A stretch of DNA of 64,000 bases, from contig NC_087063.1 in the NCBI RefSeq assembly GCF_963678635.1, positions 42,422,759 through 42,486,758 of the forward strand. The letters run 5' to 3'. Positions 1 through 14,200 of this stretch are shown here, piece after piece. The stretch's first letter is position 1, and each line of letters starts with the position of its first letter. The DNA comes from Symsagittifera roscoffensis. Its lineage: Eukaryota; Xenacoelomorpha; Acoela; Convolutidae. The position numbers were made by a program, and so were the translations under genes. The notes beneath the pieces are model-generated. The model was given only the letters and a program-made list of their open reading frames with translations. It was not told the DNA's origin and searched no databases.

Positions 1-790
1 CCGTACACTGCTCTTTCAGGGGTGGGTAGAGGTCCGACGTCAGAACCTTTTCCGCTCATCAGAGTCTAAGCACTCATTTCCATCTTGAAAAAGGAAGGCA
101 TGACTTGAAATTATGAAATTACACTAAGCGGCCAAAATGAGTGCTGAAATGGCAAGAATTGAAAAATGCAGAAAAAATTTGAACGAAAAAAGCACCATAA
201 AAAAACGTCATGGACAACGTGATGCAAATCTACCCTTCTGACCAATTTGATATGGCTTCATGGATTCTACTATTTCGTGCTTTTAATTCAACAAACTTAA
301 TTCCTGACTTTTAATTTCAACTCGCATACTTCAACACATACTTTCGTTCAATTTTTTCGCATTTCCGCGCGTTTATATTTCAACAGCTGTATTTGAAAAT
401 CAAGCACATCAATCAATGCATCAAAAATCATTCAACAAGTATAAACACTCAATCATTAAACATCAAAAACCTTTCAAAATGCAAAAACAATTATTCCCTC
501 AGTATTAGTCCAAGGTATATCGCTCTAAATGCGATTGACCATTTTACTTCTTTCACTATGAAATTGTTGTATATATAATTATTTCACAGAAATTAATTGC
601 AGTTTGAAATTGAAACGTTTCTGTCGAAAGACAAAGTTAGGAAAGTTGAAATTAAGTCAGGACAAACTTTTTGAAATCAAAGTTGAAATATACTACCCAG
701 AATAACGTTGTTATAATTTACTGAATAATGCTTTTGAAATAAACTTTCTGGAGCAATCAAAACGCAGAAAGTTTGCTTTCATAGTTTTCT

Positions 791-835
791 GACACAGAGG
801 CAAAGCGGAGCATCGCATAACTTGCGATAAAACAC
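791..835. repeat. dispersed short repeat, copy 1
   Basis: The segment contains CACAGAGGCAAAGC followed by GC-poor sequence with CGCAT and TTGCGA. Similar segments occur at 3180-3234 and 14771-14830, so it looks like a diverged dispersed family. I could not define its ends or its class. Confidence 0.4.
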
Positions 836-3179
836 AATCATAAAAAAACATGTCAAAAATGTATAAAACTAGGTGAACCGAAAGTTTCGTATGTCTCTAT
901 GAACGACACCTAGAGCCCAACTAAAGCTGGAGGTACGTGTGTGATATTTTTTGAATTTGCTATACTGATGCAGGACTAAACGGTACGTGTTTGACCTGAC
1001 CTGGCTTCAAATTGCTATTCTTCCTTCAATTTTTGGCTGTTTGTCTACTAAAACAAATAGAGTGAAATTTTTTAAAGATTTTTCCCGGAGAAACAAAGTT
1101 CCTCTTACAATATTTAAAGAGTAGCCGCTTTGCCGGAAAAAATTGCACAAACACTTCTTTCGATTAGTTTTTCATCACAGACTTGATGGGGTACTTTAAA
1201 AAAGAACTCAAACAGTTTCTAAGAAACGGTCAAAGATCAAAAACTTGACTTTCCGAAATCCGTAATTGTTTATGCTGAAAGCAGGTCATGTCCCCTCTAA
1301 AGTAGAGATGTTAACCACAATCGGGTTTCTCGATTAAACACTTAACTTGAGAAACGGCACGAAACTTTTGGAGTAACGCAAAAAACTCAAAAAACGGTCA
1401 GTTTCAAAACTTTCTCTGATTTGAAGACAATACATTTTCTCTAAAAAGAATTGGGCGTAGCACATTTAAAAAAGCAAAGCTTGCAACAACCTGTTTTACC
1501 GATTGAACCTGTGATATCAGATTTGGCAGGATAGTAATCGAGAAAAGTCCAAAAAACGGTCTACAAATCAGAGAGTTGACATTCCCGAGAGTCACTCTTT
1601 TTGTTTTAAGAAATTTGGTGCAGCCTTTCATGCTGAGGTAACCCACCCAGCCTTTAATTTCGATTGAGCCCGTAAAGCCAGGTTTGGCAGGCTAGCTCTC
1701 GAGAAAAGCTAGCCTTTTCTCGAGAGACTGCTGTGAACAAAGAGGTAAAGCAAAAAACCAGGGTAGTATGCAAGCACACAATATTTCTATGGATACCCCT
1801 TTTTAGAAAATCGGAGGAAGAGTTTTTGAGAAATTTTCGAAAGCGTCTCAAAAAACAGTGAATATAAAACTCAATCCCATACAATTTCATAAAACCTATT
1901 TTCATCAAACAGACAGGAAAAAATGTCAATTTAAATTCAAATTAGCAGCTGAACAAAACTAGCGAAGCGGAAACAAGGCCGACAACCTTTGAGCAGACAC
2001 CAGTTGGGCCGAAAAAAAATCGTTTTGTAGAAAAAACTTAAAATTTCGAGTCCCCCCTGAAACTACCCTGTAGTAACTAAAACCCGCCCAAAAAAGTTGT
2101 TCTCAATAACATTTCAAATTTTCATTACATTTTAAAATAACCCATCAAAAGAATCACACGCATAAGAAATTTGTTTTGCTTATTCAACGACGCAATTTAA
2201 TGCCGCTAAGCGGATTAGGTTCAAAAAGAAAAGCTTGATGCCACTTAGCTGATTAAGTTAAAAAAAAAGATGAACGACAAACAGACCTTGTGAGTTGGGA
2301 AGTTTGAAACTAAACTGAAAACACACCTTGTAAAAAACGGTTATTTGGAACGCAGATACACGCTCAAAATATGTCTGTTGGTTGACGAAAGTGAAGATTT
2401 GTTAAAATGATTCGGTTACCTTGCTGGACAAGTTGCTCACGAAAAAAACTCCGAATTGATGACGCGTGCTAATCGCGAGCATAAAAGTCCCAAGCGCAAT
2501 AATTTCTTGCATATTAGAAGACGAAGGAAAAATTCAAAAAATAAATCATTTTCGTGTTTTAAAATTTTTTTTTAAAATTCAAAAATAAAACTAAAATTCC
2601 GCAAAAAAATTCTAACTTAATTATCTCTTCCAATGAGTCTTTAGTAATGGAAATAAAAGACTTAAAGGAAAGCTAATCTTTCAAAAAAGAGTCCGTGCTG
2701 AAAAATGAAAGTCAGACGACATTAATAAACAAACCGAGGATAGTCCGAAAAAGTAGAAAACTTCTAGTTCGCAAAAAAAACAGATCCCGGGAAAAAATCA
2801 AGTTACTCGTTGCAACAACAAAGTTAATAACGCATGGGTAACTACATAACCCCATTATTTTGTAGTTAAAATGCCGTAGTTAACACCTCCTACATTGACA
2901 CTTAAAAAGCATTGCAATGAAATTTGCCACTTTCATATCATGGAACGGGCAATCGCGCTATAAAGGATATCGCCATTTGAGAAAATATCCGATTTTGATC
3001 AAAAGGTCTTACTTTTTTTATCAAACTCAAAACGTTTCTTGAACGGACTCTTAATCTTTCAGAAAGAGCCAGCTACTAAAGCGCAGAGTTTATTTCTCAC
3101 GAAAGAAAGAAAAACGAAAAAAATCCAATGAAAAAAAAATAAATCTAGAACGTTTTTTTTTTAAGTGAGAAAATATTAA

Positions 3180-3234
3180 GACAGAGGCGAAGCAGCACTT
3201 AACAAACACACGCGAGCAAAAAGCACCAAAAAGC
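3180..3234. repeat. dispersed short repeat, copy 2
   Basis: GACAGAGGCGAAGCAGCACTT is followed by an AAACAC..GCGAGCAAAAAGC tract, matching the copies at 791-835 and 14771-14830. The match is about 45-55 bp and imperfect. Confidence 0.4.
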
Positions 3235-3735
3235 TGTAAACAGGCAAAACAATGTGAAATAAGGAAAAGATTAAAAAAACACATTGAAAAACTTTTTGTT
3301 GAGACTAGGAGTATCACGTTTTCACATCTGCTTCACGACTGCTTGTAATTTTATTGAGCCAGCAATAAAGCAACTACATTTTCCATCAAACTGCCATTGT
3401 TATGCAGAAAAAAAAATCGCCGGAGAAATTATTGAAATGTTCCGAATATGAATATCGACTTGTTGATTAGGAATCTAACGTCCTCGCATCTGCGCGAAGG
3501 TAGCATGCAAGTAAACTAATGGCCCAGCGAAAGCTGAATCTAATGTTCTAATACTTTACATCATAAATTGTTCTGATACGGAAATGCGTAATTTTCAAAA
3601 GTTCAAAAAATGGACTTTACGCGTAGCCCTAAAAGTAAAAAGGATTCCAAAAATCGATCATTTGTTCCTACATCCATAAAATTTTCTTTATTTAAGCATG
3701 GAAATAGCCTGCGATTGAGACCTTAATATCGGAGC

Positions 3736-5818
3736 AGCGTTTAACGCACCTCCGGTGCTTCGAAATTTTTCGACAACTCATGAAAAACCGCATATATTGG
3801 AAACAACATCTGCAAACTATAGTGTACTCTGACTGCACCCAATTACAGGGTTGGTAACTTCGAACTTTTTAATTCCCATTTTAAAAGCGTCATCTCGAAA
3901 ACTTAATGGGCCTCTGGAGAAATTTGGAGGCCAGATTTGCAACCACTGAGAGTCCCTGAGAGCACCCTACTATAGGATTCGGAATTCAAAAATTTGTGAT
4001 TTTTTCAAGCCTAAGTTTCCATTAAAAAAATGAAAAAAAAAACTTCTTATCTCGGAAACTAGAAGAATTTAAGCATTCATATTAAGAGGCAAGATTTGAG
4101 ACACCAGGATGTACGCTGACAATAAGGTATCTTCATCGAGTTGGTAATTTCAAATTGTTCGAAACTTTTTTTAGATAAGTTCTTTGAGAAATTTTGAAAA
4201 AATCAAAAAAAAAACGTCACATCTCGGAAACTAAAAGCACTTGAGCAGTCGCATGTGTCAAGATTTGCAATTTTTTAGAGTACACTGATAACACCGAACT
4301 ATAGCGTTGGGAATTTCAAATCTTGAAAAATATTTAATTTAAACTTTCTGAAAATTTTGAAAGAATCACAAAAAACGTCACATCTCGGAAACTAAAAGCA
4401 CTTGAGCAGTCGCATGTGTCAAGATTTGCAACTTTTTAGAGTACCCTGATAACACCAAACTATAGCGTTGGGAATTTCAAATCTTGAAAAAAAATTAATT
4501 TAAACTTTCTGAAAATTTTGAAAGAATCACAAAAAACGTCACATCTCGGAAATTAAAAGCACTTGAGCAGTCGCATGTGTCAAGATTTGCAACTTTTTAG
4601 AGTACACTGATAACACCGAACTATAGCGTTGGGAATTTCAAATCTTGAAAAATATTTAGTTTAAACTTTCTGAAAATTATGAAAGAATCACAAAAAACTT
4701 CACATCTCAAAAACTACACAGAATTGCGCAGTCATATTTGGAGGCAAGATTCGCAATCCTTGAGAGTACTCTGACAGGGCCTAACTACAGGGTTGGGAAT
4801 TTCAGATTTTTAAAAAATAATTTACGTTTTCTGAAAAATTTTGAAAAAATCACAAAAAACGTCATATCTCGAAAACTACACAGATTTGAGCAGTCATATT
4901 TGGAAGCAAGATTCGCAATCTTTGAGAGTACTCTGACAGGATCCAACTACAGGGTTCAGAATTTCAGATTTTGCAAAAAATAATAATATAAGTTTTCTGA
5001 TTTTTTTAAAAATCACAAAAAACGTCATATCTCGAAAACCACAAGGATTTGGACAGTCATATTTGGAGGCAAGATTTTTAATTCCTTAGAGTACTCTGAC
5101 AGCACCCAACTACAAGGTTGGGAAGTTCAAACTTTGAGAAAAAATAAAAATTTTCTGAAAATTTTTTTAAAAAAATCACAAAAAAACCATATCTCGAAAA
5201 CTACAAGAATTTGAGCAGTCATATTTGGAGGCAAGATTTGCAATCCTTGATAGTAATCTGACAGTACCCAACTACAGGGTTGGGAATTTCAGATTCTTCG
5301 AAAATAAATTAAGATAAGTTTTCTGGAAATTTTGAAAAAATCACAAAAAAGGCCATATCTCAAAAACTACAAAGAATTGAGCAGTCATATTTGGAGGCAA
5401 GATTCGCAATCTTTGATAGTACTCTGACAGTACCCAAATAATGGGTTGGGAATTTCAGATTTTGCAAAAAAAATTAATATAAGTTTTCTGAAAATTTTGA
5501 AAAAATCACAAAGGCCATAACTCGAAAACTACAAAGAATTGAGCAGTCACATTCGGAGGCAAGATTCGAAATCTTTGAGAGTACTCTGACGGGACCCAAC
5601 TACACATTTGAGAATTTCAGATTTTTCGAAAAAAAAATTAATATAAATTTTCTGAAAATTTTTTGAAAAAATCTCAAAAATCGTCTTATCTCGTTAACTA
5701 AAATGATTCGGGCATTCAAATTGGAGGCCAAATTCGCAACACCTAATTCGAGGGGTTATTATCTCAAATTACACTTTTGAGATATACAAAACAAGAAAGG
5801 ATTGTTTTAAATAGAACT
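3736..5818. repeat. satellite block A (2,083-bp duplicated unit)
   Basis: This block begins with AGCGTTTAACGCACCTCC and is followed directly by block B, which begins with almost the same bases at 5819. The offset is 2,083 bp. The block starts with a unique head, then runs through diverged monomers of about 163 bp. One monomer type carries GCATGTGTCAAGATT; another carries CATATTTGGAGGCAAGATT. Most monomers share a TATCTCGAAAACTAC-like segment, a GAGTACTCTGACAG-like segment and a GGGTTGGGAATTTCAGATT-like segment. It ends with a CGTTAACTAAAATGATTCGG segment. The short open frames inside are by-products of the repeat. Confidence 0.85.
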
Positions 5819-8800
5819 AGCGTTTAACGCACCTCTGGTGCTTCGAAATTTTTCGACAACTCATGAAAAACCGCATATATTGGAAACAACATCTGCAAAC
5901 TTTTAGTGTACTCTGACTGCACCCAATTACAGGGTTGGTAACTTCGAACTTTTTAATTCCCATTTTAAAAGCGTCATCTCGAAAACTTAATGGGCCTCTG
6001 GAGAAATTTGGAGGCCAGATTTGCAACCACTGAGAGTCCCTGAGAGCACCCTACTATAGGATTCGGAATTCAAAAATTTGTGATTTTTTCAAGCCTAAGT
6101 TTCCATTAAAAAAATGAAAAAAAAAACTTCTTATCTCGGAAACTAGAAGAATTTAAGCATTCATATTAAGAGGCAAGATTTGAGACACCAGGATGTACGC
6201 TGACAATAAGGTATCTTCATCGAGTTGGTAATTTCAAATTGTTCGAAACTTTTTTTAGATAAGTTCTTTGAGAAATTTTGAAAAAATCAAAAAAAAACGT
6301 CACATCTCGGAAACTAAAAGCACTTGAGCAGTCGCATGTGTCAAGATTTGCAACTTTTTAGAGTACACTGATAACACCGAACTATAGCGTTGGGAATTTC
6401 AAATCTTGAAAAATATTTAATTTAAACTTTCTGAAAATTATGAAAGAATCACAAAAAACGTCACATCTCGGAAACTAAAAGCACTTGAGCAGTCGCATGT
6501 GTCAAGATTTGCAACTTTTTAGAGTACCCTGATAACACCAAACTATAGCGTTGGGAATTTCAAATCTTGAAAAAAAATTAATTTAAACTTTCTGAAAATT
6601 TTGAAAGAATTACAAAAAACGTCACATCTCGGAAATTAAAAGCACTTGAGCAGTCGCATGTGTCAAGATTTTCAACTTTTTAGAGTACCCTGATAACACC
6701 AAACTATAGCGTTGGGATTTTCAAATCTTGAAAAATAATTAATTCAAACTTTCTGAAAATTTTGAAAGAATCACAAAAAACTTCACATCTCAAAAACTAC
6801 ACAGAATTGCGCAGTCATATTTGGAGGCAAGATTCGCAATCCTTGAGAGTACTCTGACAGGGCCTAACTACAGGGTTGGGAATTTCAGATTTTTAAAAAA
6901 TAATTTACGTTTTCTGAAAAATTTTGAAAAAATCACAAAAAACGTCATATCTCGAAAACTACACAGATTTGAGCACTCATATTTGGAAGCAAGATTCGCA
7001 ATCTTTGAGAGTACTCTGACAGGATCCAACTACAGGGTTCAGAATTTCAGATTTTGCGAAAAAAAATAATATAAGTTTTCTGATTTTTTTTAAAAAATGA
7101 CAAAAAACGTCATATCTCGAAAACCACAGAGATTTGGACAGTCATATTTGGAGGCAAGATTTTTAACTCCTTAGAGTACTCTGACAGCACCCAACTACAA
7201 GGTTGGGAAGTTCAAACTTTGAGAAAAAAATAAAAATTTTCTGAAAATTTTTGAAAAAAATCACAAAAAAACCATATCTCGAAAACTACAAGGATTTGAG
7301 CAGTCATATTTGGAGGCAAGATTTGCATTCCTTGATAGTAATCTGACAGTACCCAACTACAGGGTTGGGAATTTCAGATTTTGCGAAAAAAATTAATATA
7401 AGTTATCTGGAAATTTTGAAAAAATCACAAAAAAAGCCATATCTCGAAAACTACAAAGAATTGAGCAGTCATATTTGGAGGCAAGATTCGCAATCTTTGA
7501 TAGTACTCTGACAGTACCCAAATAATGGGTTGGGAATTTCAGATTTTGCAAAAAAAAATTAATACAAGTTTTCTGAAAATTTTGAAAAAATCACAAAAAA
7601 CGTCACATCTCGGAAATTAAAAGCACTTGAGCAGTCGCATGTGTCAAGATTTTCAACTTTTTAGAGTACCCTGATAACACCAAACTATAGCGTTGGGAAT
7701 TTCAAATCTTGAAAAATAATTAATTCAAACTTTCTGAAAATTTTGAAAGAATCACAAAAAACTTCACATCTCAAAAACTACACAGAATTGCGCAGTCATA
7801 TTTGGAGGCAAGATTCGCAATCCTTGAGAGTACTCTGACAGGGCCTAACTACAGGGTTGGGAATTTCAGATTTTTAAAAAATAATTTACGTTTTCTGAAA
7901 AATTTTGAAAAAATCACAAAAAACGTCATATCTCGAAAACTACACAGATTTGAGCACTCATATTTGGAAGCAAGATTCGCAATCTTTGAGAGTACTCTGA
8001 CAGGATCCAACTACAGGGTTCAGAATTTCAGATTTTGCGAAAAAAAATAATATAAGTTTTCTGATTTTTTTTAAAAAATGACAAAAAACGTCATATCTCG
8101 AAAACCACAGAGATTTGGACAGTCATATTTTGAGGCAAGATTTTTAACTCCTTAGAGTACTCTGACAGCACCCAACTACAAGGTTGGGAAGTTCAAACTT
8201 TGAGAAAAAAATAAAAATTTTCTGAAAATTTTTGAAAAAAATCACAAAAAAACCATATCTCGAAAACTACAAGGATTTGAGCAGTCATATTTGGAGGCAA
8301 GATTTGCAATCCTTGATAGTAATCTGACAGTACCCAACTACAGGGTTGGGAATTTCAGATTTTGCGAAAAAAATTAATATAAGTTATCTGGAAATTTTGA
8401 AAAAATCACAAAAAAAGCCATATCTCGAAAACTACAAAGAATTGAGCAGTCATATTTGGAGGCAAGATTCGCAATCTTTGATAGTACTCTGACAGTACCC
8501 AAATAATGGGTTGGGAATTTCAGATTTTGCAAAAAAAAATTAATACAAGTTTTCTGAAAATTTTGAAAAAATCACAAAAAACGTCACATCTCGGAAATTA
8601 AAAGCACTTGAGCAGTCGCATGTGTCAAGATTTTCAACTTTTTAGAGTACCCTGATAACACCAAACTATAGCGTTGGGAATTTCAAATCTTGAAAAATAA
8701 TTAATTCAAACTTTCTGAAAATTTTGAAAGAATCACAAAAAACTTCACATCTCAAAAACTACACAGAATTGCGCAGTCATATTTGGAGGCAAGATTCGCA

Positions 8801-10790
8801 ATCCTTGAGAGTACTCTGACAGGGCCTAACTACAGGGTTGGGAATTTCAGATTTTTAAAAAATAATTTACGTTTTCTGAAAAATTTTGAAAAAATCACAA
8901 AAAACGTCATATCTCGAAAACTACACAGATTTGAGCACTCATATTTGGAAGCAAGATTCGCAATCTTTGAGAGTACTCTGACAGGATCCAACTACAGGGT
9001 TCAGAATTTCAGATTTTGCGAAAAAAAATAATATAAGTTTTCTGATTTTTTTTAAAAAATGACAAAAAACGTCATATCTCGAAAACCAGAGATTTGGACA
9101 GTCATATTTGGAGGCAAGATTTTTAACTCCTTAGAGTACTCTGACAGCACCCAACTACAAGGTTGGGAAGTTCAAACTTTGAGAAAAAAATAAAAATTTT
9201 CTGAAAATTTTTGAAAAAAATCACAAAAAAACCATATCTCGAAAACTACAAGGATTTGAGCAGTCATATTTGGAGGCAAGATTTGCAATCCTTGATAGTA
9301 ATCTGACAGTACCCAACTACAGGGTTGGGAATTTCAGATTTTGCGAAAAAAATTAATATAAGTTATCTGGAAATTTTGAAAAAATCACAAAAAAAGCCAT
9401 ATCTCGAAAACTACAAAGAATTGAGCAGTCATATTTGGAGGCAAGATTCGCAATCTTTGATAGTACTCTGACAGTACCCAAATAATGGGTTGGGAATTTC
9501 AGATTTTGCAAAAAAAAATTAATACAAGTTTTCTGAAAATTTTGAAAAAATCACAAAAAACGTCACATCTCGGAAATTAAAAGCACTTGAGCAGTCGCAT
9601 GTGTCAAGATTTTCAACTTTTTAGAGTACCCTGATAACACCAAACTATAGCGTTGGGAATTTCAAATCTTGAAAAATAATTAATTCAAACTTTCTGAAAA
9701 TTTTGAAAGAATCACAAAAAACTTCACATCTCAAAAACTACACAGAATTGCGCAGTCATATTTGGAGGCAAGATTCGCAATCCTTGAGAGTACTCTGACA
9801 GGGCCTAACTACAGGGTTGGGAATTTCAGATTTTTAAAAAATAATTTACGTTTTCTGAAAAATTTTGAAAAAATCACAAAAAACGTCATATCTCGAAAAC
9901 TACACAGATTTGAGCACTCATATTTGGAAGCAAGATTCGCAATCTTTGAGAGTACTCTGACAGGATCCAACTACAGGGTTCAGAATTTCAGATTTTGCGA
10001 AAAAAAATAATATAAGTTTTCTGATTTTTTTTAAAAAATGACAAAAAACGTCATATCTCGAAAACCACAGAGATTTGGACAGTCATATTAGGAGGCAAGA
10101 TTTTTAACTCCTTAGAGTACTCTGACAGCACCCAACTACAAGGTTGGGAAGTTCAAACTTTGAGAAAAAAATAAAAATTTTCTGAAAATTTTTGAAAAAA
10201 ATCACAAAAAAACCATATCTCGAAAACTACAAGGATTTGAGCAGTCATATTTGGAGGCAAGATTTGCAATCCTTGATAGTAATCTGACAGTACCCAACTA
10301 CAGGGTTGGGAATTTCAGATTTTGCGAAAAAAATTAATATAAGTTATCTGGAAATTTTGAAAAAATCACAAAAAAAGCCATATCTCGAAAACTACAAAGA
10401 ATTGAGCAGTCATATTTGGAGGCAAGATTCGCAATCTTTGATAGTACTCTGACAGTACCCAAATAATGGGTTGGGAATTTCAGATTTTGCAAAAAAAATT
10501 AATACAAGTTTTCTGAAAATTTTGAAAAAATCACAAAAAAGGCCATAACTCGGAAACTACAAAGAATTGAGCAGTCACATTCGGAGGCAAGATTCGAAAT
10601 CTTTGAGAGTACTCTGACGGGACCCAACTACACATTTGAGAATTTCAGATTTTTCGAAAAAAAAAATTAATATAAGTTTTCTGAAAATTTTTTGAAAAAA
10701 TCTCAAAAATCGTCTCATCTCGTTAACTAAAATGATTCGGGCATTCAAACTGAAGGCCAAATTCGCAACCCCTAATTCAATATTGGGCTG
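5819..10790. repeat. satellite block B, tandem copy of block A expanded by a higher-order array
   Basis: Its head (5819-6616) repeats block A almost base for base, and its tail (10541-10790) repeats block A's tail. Between them lies an array of units of about 981 bp that block A has only once. Block A is therefore the unexpanded version and block B the same structure after internal amplification. No gene is supported. The identical 82-residue open frames at 6821, 7802, 8783 and 9762 use a TTG start and exist only because the unit is repeated. Confidence 0.85.
6617..10540. repeat. higher-order satellite array: four units of ~981 bp, six monomers of ~163 bp each
   Basis: Units begin at about 6617, 7598, 8579 and 9558, each at the CGTCACATCTCGGAAATTAA segment. 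Within one unit the monomer anchor (TTGGAGGCAAGAT or its variants) falls at 6821, 6983, 7148, 7310, 7475 and about 7638, a spacing of 162-165 bp. Neighbouring monomers differ clearly, while whole units are almost identical; the differences I saw are single bases and a 2-bp loss near 9087. That is the pattern of a higher-order repeat, as in centromeric alpha satellite. A centromeric role is only a possibility. The last unit returns to block A sequence in its final monomer. Confidence 0.85.
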
Positions 10791-11265
10791 CTTAATTTAA
10801 ACTCAGTAAAATAACCACTAAAATCAAATTGGTAAATCAAAAAAAAATTCTTAACCATTACAATATACGATATAGCTTAAACATGCAAAAATAATACGTT
10901 GAAAAAGCTTAAACATGGCGAGATAGTGAAGCCCGCATTTAAATATATAATAGATAGATAGATAATAGATTTGCGAAAAAATAATAATATAAATTTTTTG
11001 AAAAAACTCAAAAATCGTCTTATCTCGTTAACTAAAATGATTCGGGCATTCAAAATTGGAGGCCAAATTCGCAAACCCTAATTGGATATTGGGCTGCTTA
11101 ATTTAAACTCGGTAAAATAACCACTAAAATCAAATTGGTAAATCGAAAAAAATTCTTAACTATTGCAATATACGATATAGCTTAAACATGCAAAAATAAT
11201 AAGTTGAAAAAGATTTAACATGGCGAGATAGTGAAGCCCGCATTTAAATATAAAATAGATTTTTT
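10655..11265. repeat. ~305-bp tandem duplication at the edge of the satellite
   Basis: The segment with CGTTAACTAAAATGATTCGG, ATATTGGGCTGCTTAATTTAA and TGGCGAGATAGTGAAGCCCG occurs twice, offset by about 305 bp (10711 and 11016 mark the same point). A short GATA-type microsatellite (AGATAGATAGATA, about 10950) marks the junction. The first part is the terminal satellite monomer; the second part is sequence absent from block A. Confidence 0.7.
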
Positions 11266-14200
11266 CGAGAATAGTGACGCAATTTCTTAACAAAGGTAAA
11301 ATTTTAAAAAAGAATTTTTCCGAAGCCCATAACGGCTTCTTTTTATGAAAAAAAACAAGGTAAAATAGATAACGCAGAGAAATCCATGCGCCATTTTAGT
11401 TTTCATGAACTATCAACAGCAGATTTAACTGGTTAGTTTTCGAGAAAAAACTTTCCCAAAAACGGGTAACATTCGCATATCTGATTTTCTTTTTCGGTTG
11501 AAACTTTTATCTCCGATTTGAAAAGACGGTTAGTTTTTGAAAAAAGACAAAGTTTTCAAAATTAACCGAAAGGTTAAAAATGGGCTTGTTTGAGGCCATA
11601 ACTATTTTCTACCGAATTTAGGTAACAGCCGCTTGAGAAGGGTAAATCCCATAATTCAATCTTTTGATTAAAACCTTCATCTCTGAATTGTGCAGTTAAT
11701 AATTGCTGGCACATAAAATATCAGCCAGCTTTTCTATTGATACCATTTTTTTCTGAAAATCGGTTCAGTAGTTTTTGAGAAAAATTGATATTTGCGAAAA
11801 GTGGAAAAAGAAATCCAAAACCGTTGCAAAAAAAAACGAAAAACAAATCGCATACAATTTTCATAATACAGATTTTTTCAAATAGGACCTAACACTTGCC
11901 AAAAACAACGCAGCAACATATGCCATTAAAATGTTTATACTTACATAAGCTTAAATATGATTAAATTGAAAAATACAAAAGTGCCACCAAATGACCACTT
12001 TTATTTACGACTTGGGCTAGAAAAAAAATATTCGCTTATGCACTACGCTTGGCTTGTGTAAATCAGCCGATCATATTTTTAAACTAAATTTTGCTCGTCG
12101 TGAAAAATGACTCTAAATCTGAGACTGAGTGCTACATTTGAGACTGAATAGCAAAAAAACTCAGATCAGGAAACTCAGTTGAAAAAATTTTTATGAAATT
12201 TCTTGTTGGAATCCGAATCATGACTGATTGTGCTTGGTATGGTACCTAAATTAGAAAAAATCCACCTTGCGCGACAATTCTTTACCATTGCCTCGAGTGA
12301 TAGAACTGACAGCTGTTCAGGAAATGTGCGAAAACAATAATTAGTTTTAGGCCACTTGAAAGAGAGCTCAAAAAGTTATATTGGCTAACTTTGAACTAAC
12401 CAAAAAAATTGGCTGAAAAAAAATGTCCATCAAAACTTCGGAAGAAGGTCAATTAAGTAAAGGAAACCAAAAAAAATAATTAATTGAGTTTTTTGAAACT
12501 GTTGTCAACTTCCGTTTTTCGAGGAAGAAATACATCAAGCTAAAGCTCTAAATTTCAAGAAGAATTACACCCAAAGAAAATCAAAACTCAAATGGTGAAC
12601 AATCAAAATTGAGCGTGAACAACCTAAGAACATGATTGGAAAAAAAATGAAGGAAGCCGAAAAAATATACTTCGGACAAATTTAAACCTTCGAGTTGCAA
12701 AGAAAAAAGTGTATCACCTGAAAGCTCTTCGAATTTTCAAAATACTTACAGATGGACTTTTTTAGGTAAAAATCAACCTGATTCAAGAAAACTGGGCAAA
12801 CAGGTCCTCTTTTTAAAACTTCAAAAAGCCAAAACATTCAACGGAAAACATAGCCAACTGACAGAAAAATCAATTTTCGAAATCAAATTTCGAAAGCCAA
12901 CTTGATAAAACTGGGATAAAACTAGAAATCTTTCAGATTTTCTTGCACCATTTCTATTTCGTATCTGGAGAGCGCATTTTGTCTACATTTTAGCAGATAA
13001 AATGTAATTGAACTTCAGAGTAAGAAATGAAATTAAGAAGAAATCAAGTCTTAAATAAAAAAAATCTAATTTGAGCGTGAGCAAATTTCTGAACCAAATC
13101 AATCCGACCTAATTAAGTGTCTTCACTACGTTCATTAACACTTCCTACTTTTTTTGAAACATAAAACTACAAGGCCTAAATGAAATTGTTCACTGGCACT
13201 TAAGAAAATTTCTTACTAGGATACTTTCGTCTTTATCCAATTTCCATAGTTAAACGCCCCTTTTCACAGCAAAAACTCCATTGTTGCAAATATGTGTCAT
13301 TGTTATAAATTAAATTCCGCTAAACAATGAAATAGTTTAAATAGTTATAAATGAAGCACACGGTTTTGAAAAAATAGATAGATAACTTATAACAAAAATG
13401 AACTTAACTCACATCATGAGCACAACATACTCAAAAACATACTCTAGCACACAGCAACTGATGACAAAAATCCTTTCCTTGATCTCTTTTATTTTGATTT
13501 GTGTTTGCTAAGACTGATTTTTTATTCAATCGAAATATATTGCAAAAAAAAATCAGGGTTACCCAGACAAAACGAAGTTAGCGCGTCCGAAATACTTCAT
13601 CGTGAAGCAATTTATGGAATTACAAGCTCTGATGGGATAAAAGTTAGCTTGACGTTTTTCCTTACTTTATTATGATTTGACGGCGCATGGAAAGAATTAA
13701 TGGAAAATGAAATACATAATTTAAGGCACAAAGGTGGATGACATGTGAGATCTAAATTAAATCAAGGCCATCTGAAGAAACTAATCTAGAATACGCTGCT
13801 TATTGCCTCTATAAAGCATAATACATTGAAACGACATCAACTCGAGAGCTCAACTCGTATGCATCGTCATGAAAATTCACATCAACTCATTATTTCAACT
13901 CAGTATAAGTATGATAGCTGGGTCACTTAAAATATAGATAAATACTTGATTACAACTAGTATATTTCATAAACTTCAGAAACAGCAGTTTATTTGAGTTA
14001 TTAAACAATGAAAATGACTTGGCTTTTCTTCCAAATACCTTTTTCAAGGGACCGTATCTCTCATACTTTCAACATTAGACAAAGGTTTATAGCACAAAGG
14101 TTTACTAATACTAATAATCTACTTGCTTACTGCACCACATTAGCATGCAGCTGCACCGGCATAGAAGTACTATCTGTGATTGACTTAATGACTAAAATTG

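Larger units (their letters stand above)
1..3735. other. AT-rich non-coding stretch
   Basis: I see no convincing gene here. The open frames are short, rich in Lys, Asn, Phe and Ile, and look like chance frames in AT-rich DNA. Two small details stand out. A near-duplicate pair of about 30 bp lies at roughly 2210-2270, where TGCCGCTAAGCGGATTA recurs as TGCCACTTAGCTGATTA. Two copies of a dispersed repeat lie at 791-835 and 3180-3234. Confidence 0.6.

Noticed and set aside
6821-10010. Four identical 82-residue open frames, suggesting a tandem gene family
   Set aside because: They start at TTG, have a repeat-like sequence with two internal similar halves, and simply follow the 981-bp satellite unit.
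3736-10790. CRISPR-like array
   Set aside because: The repeats are about 163 bp with no unique spacers, and the DNA is eukaryotic.
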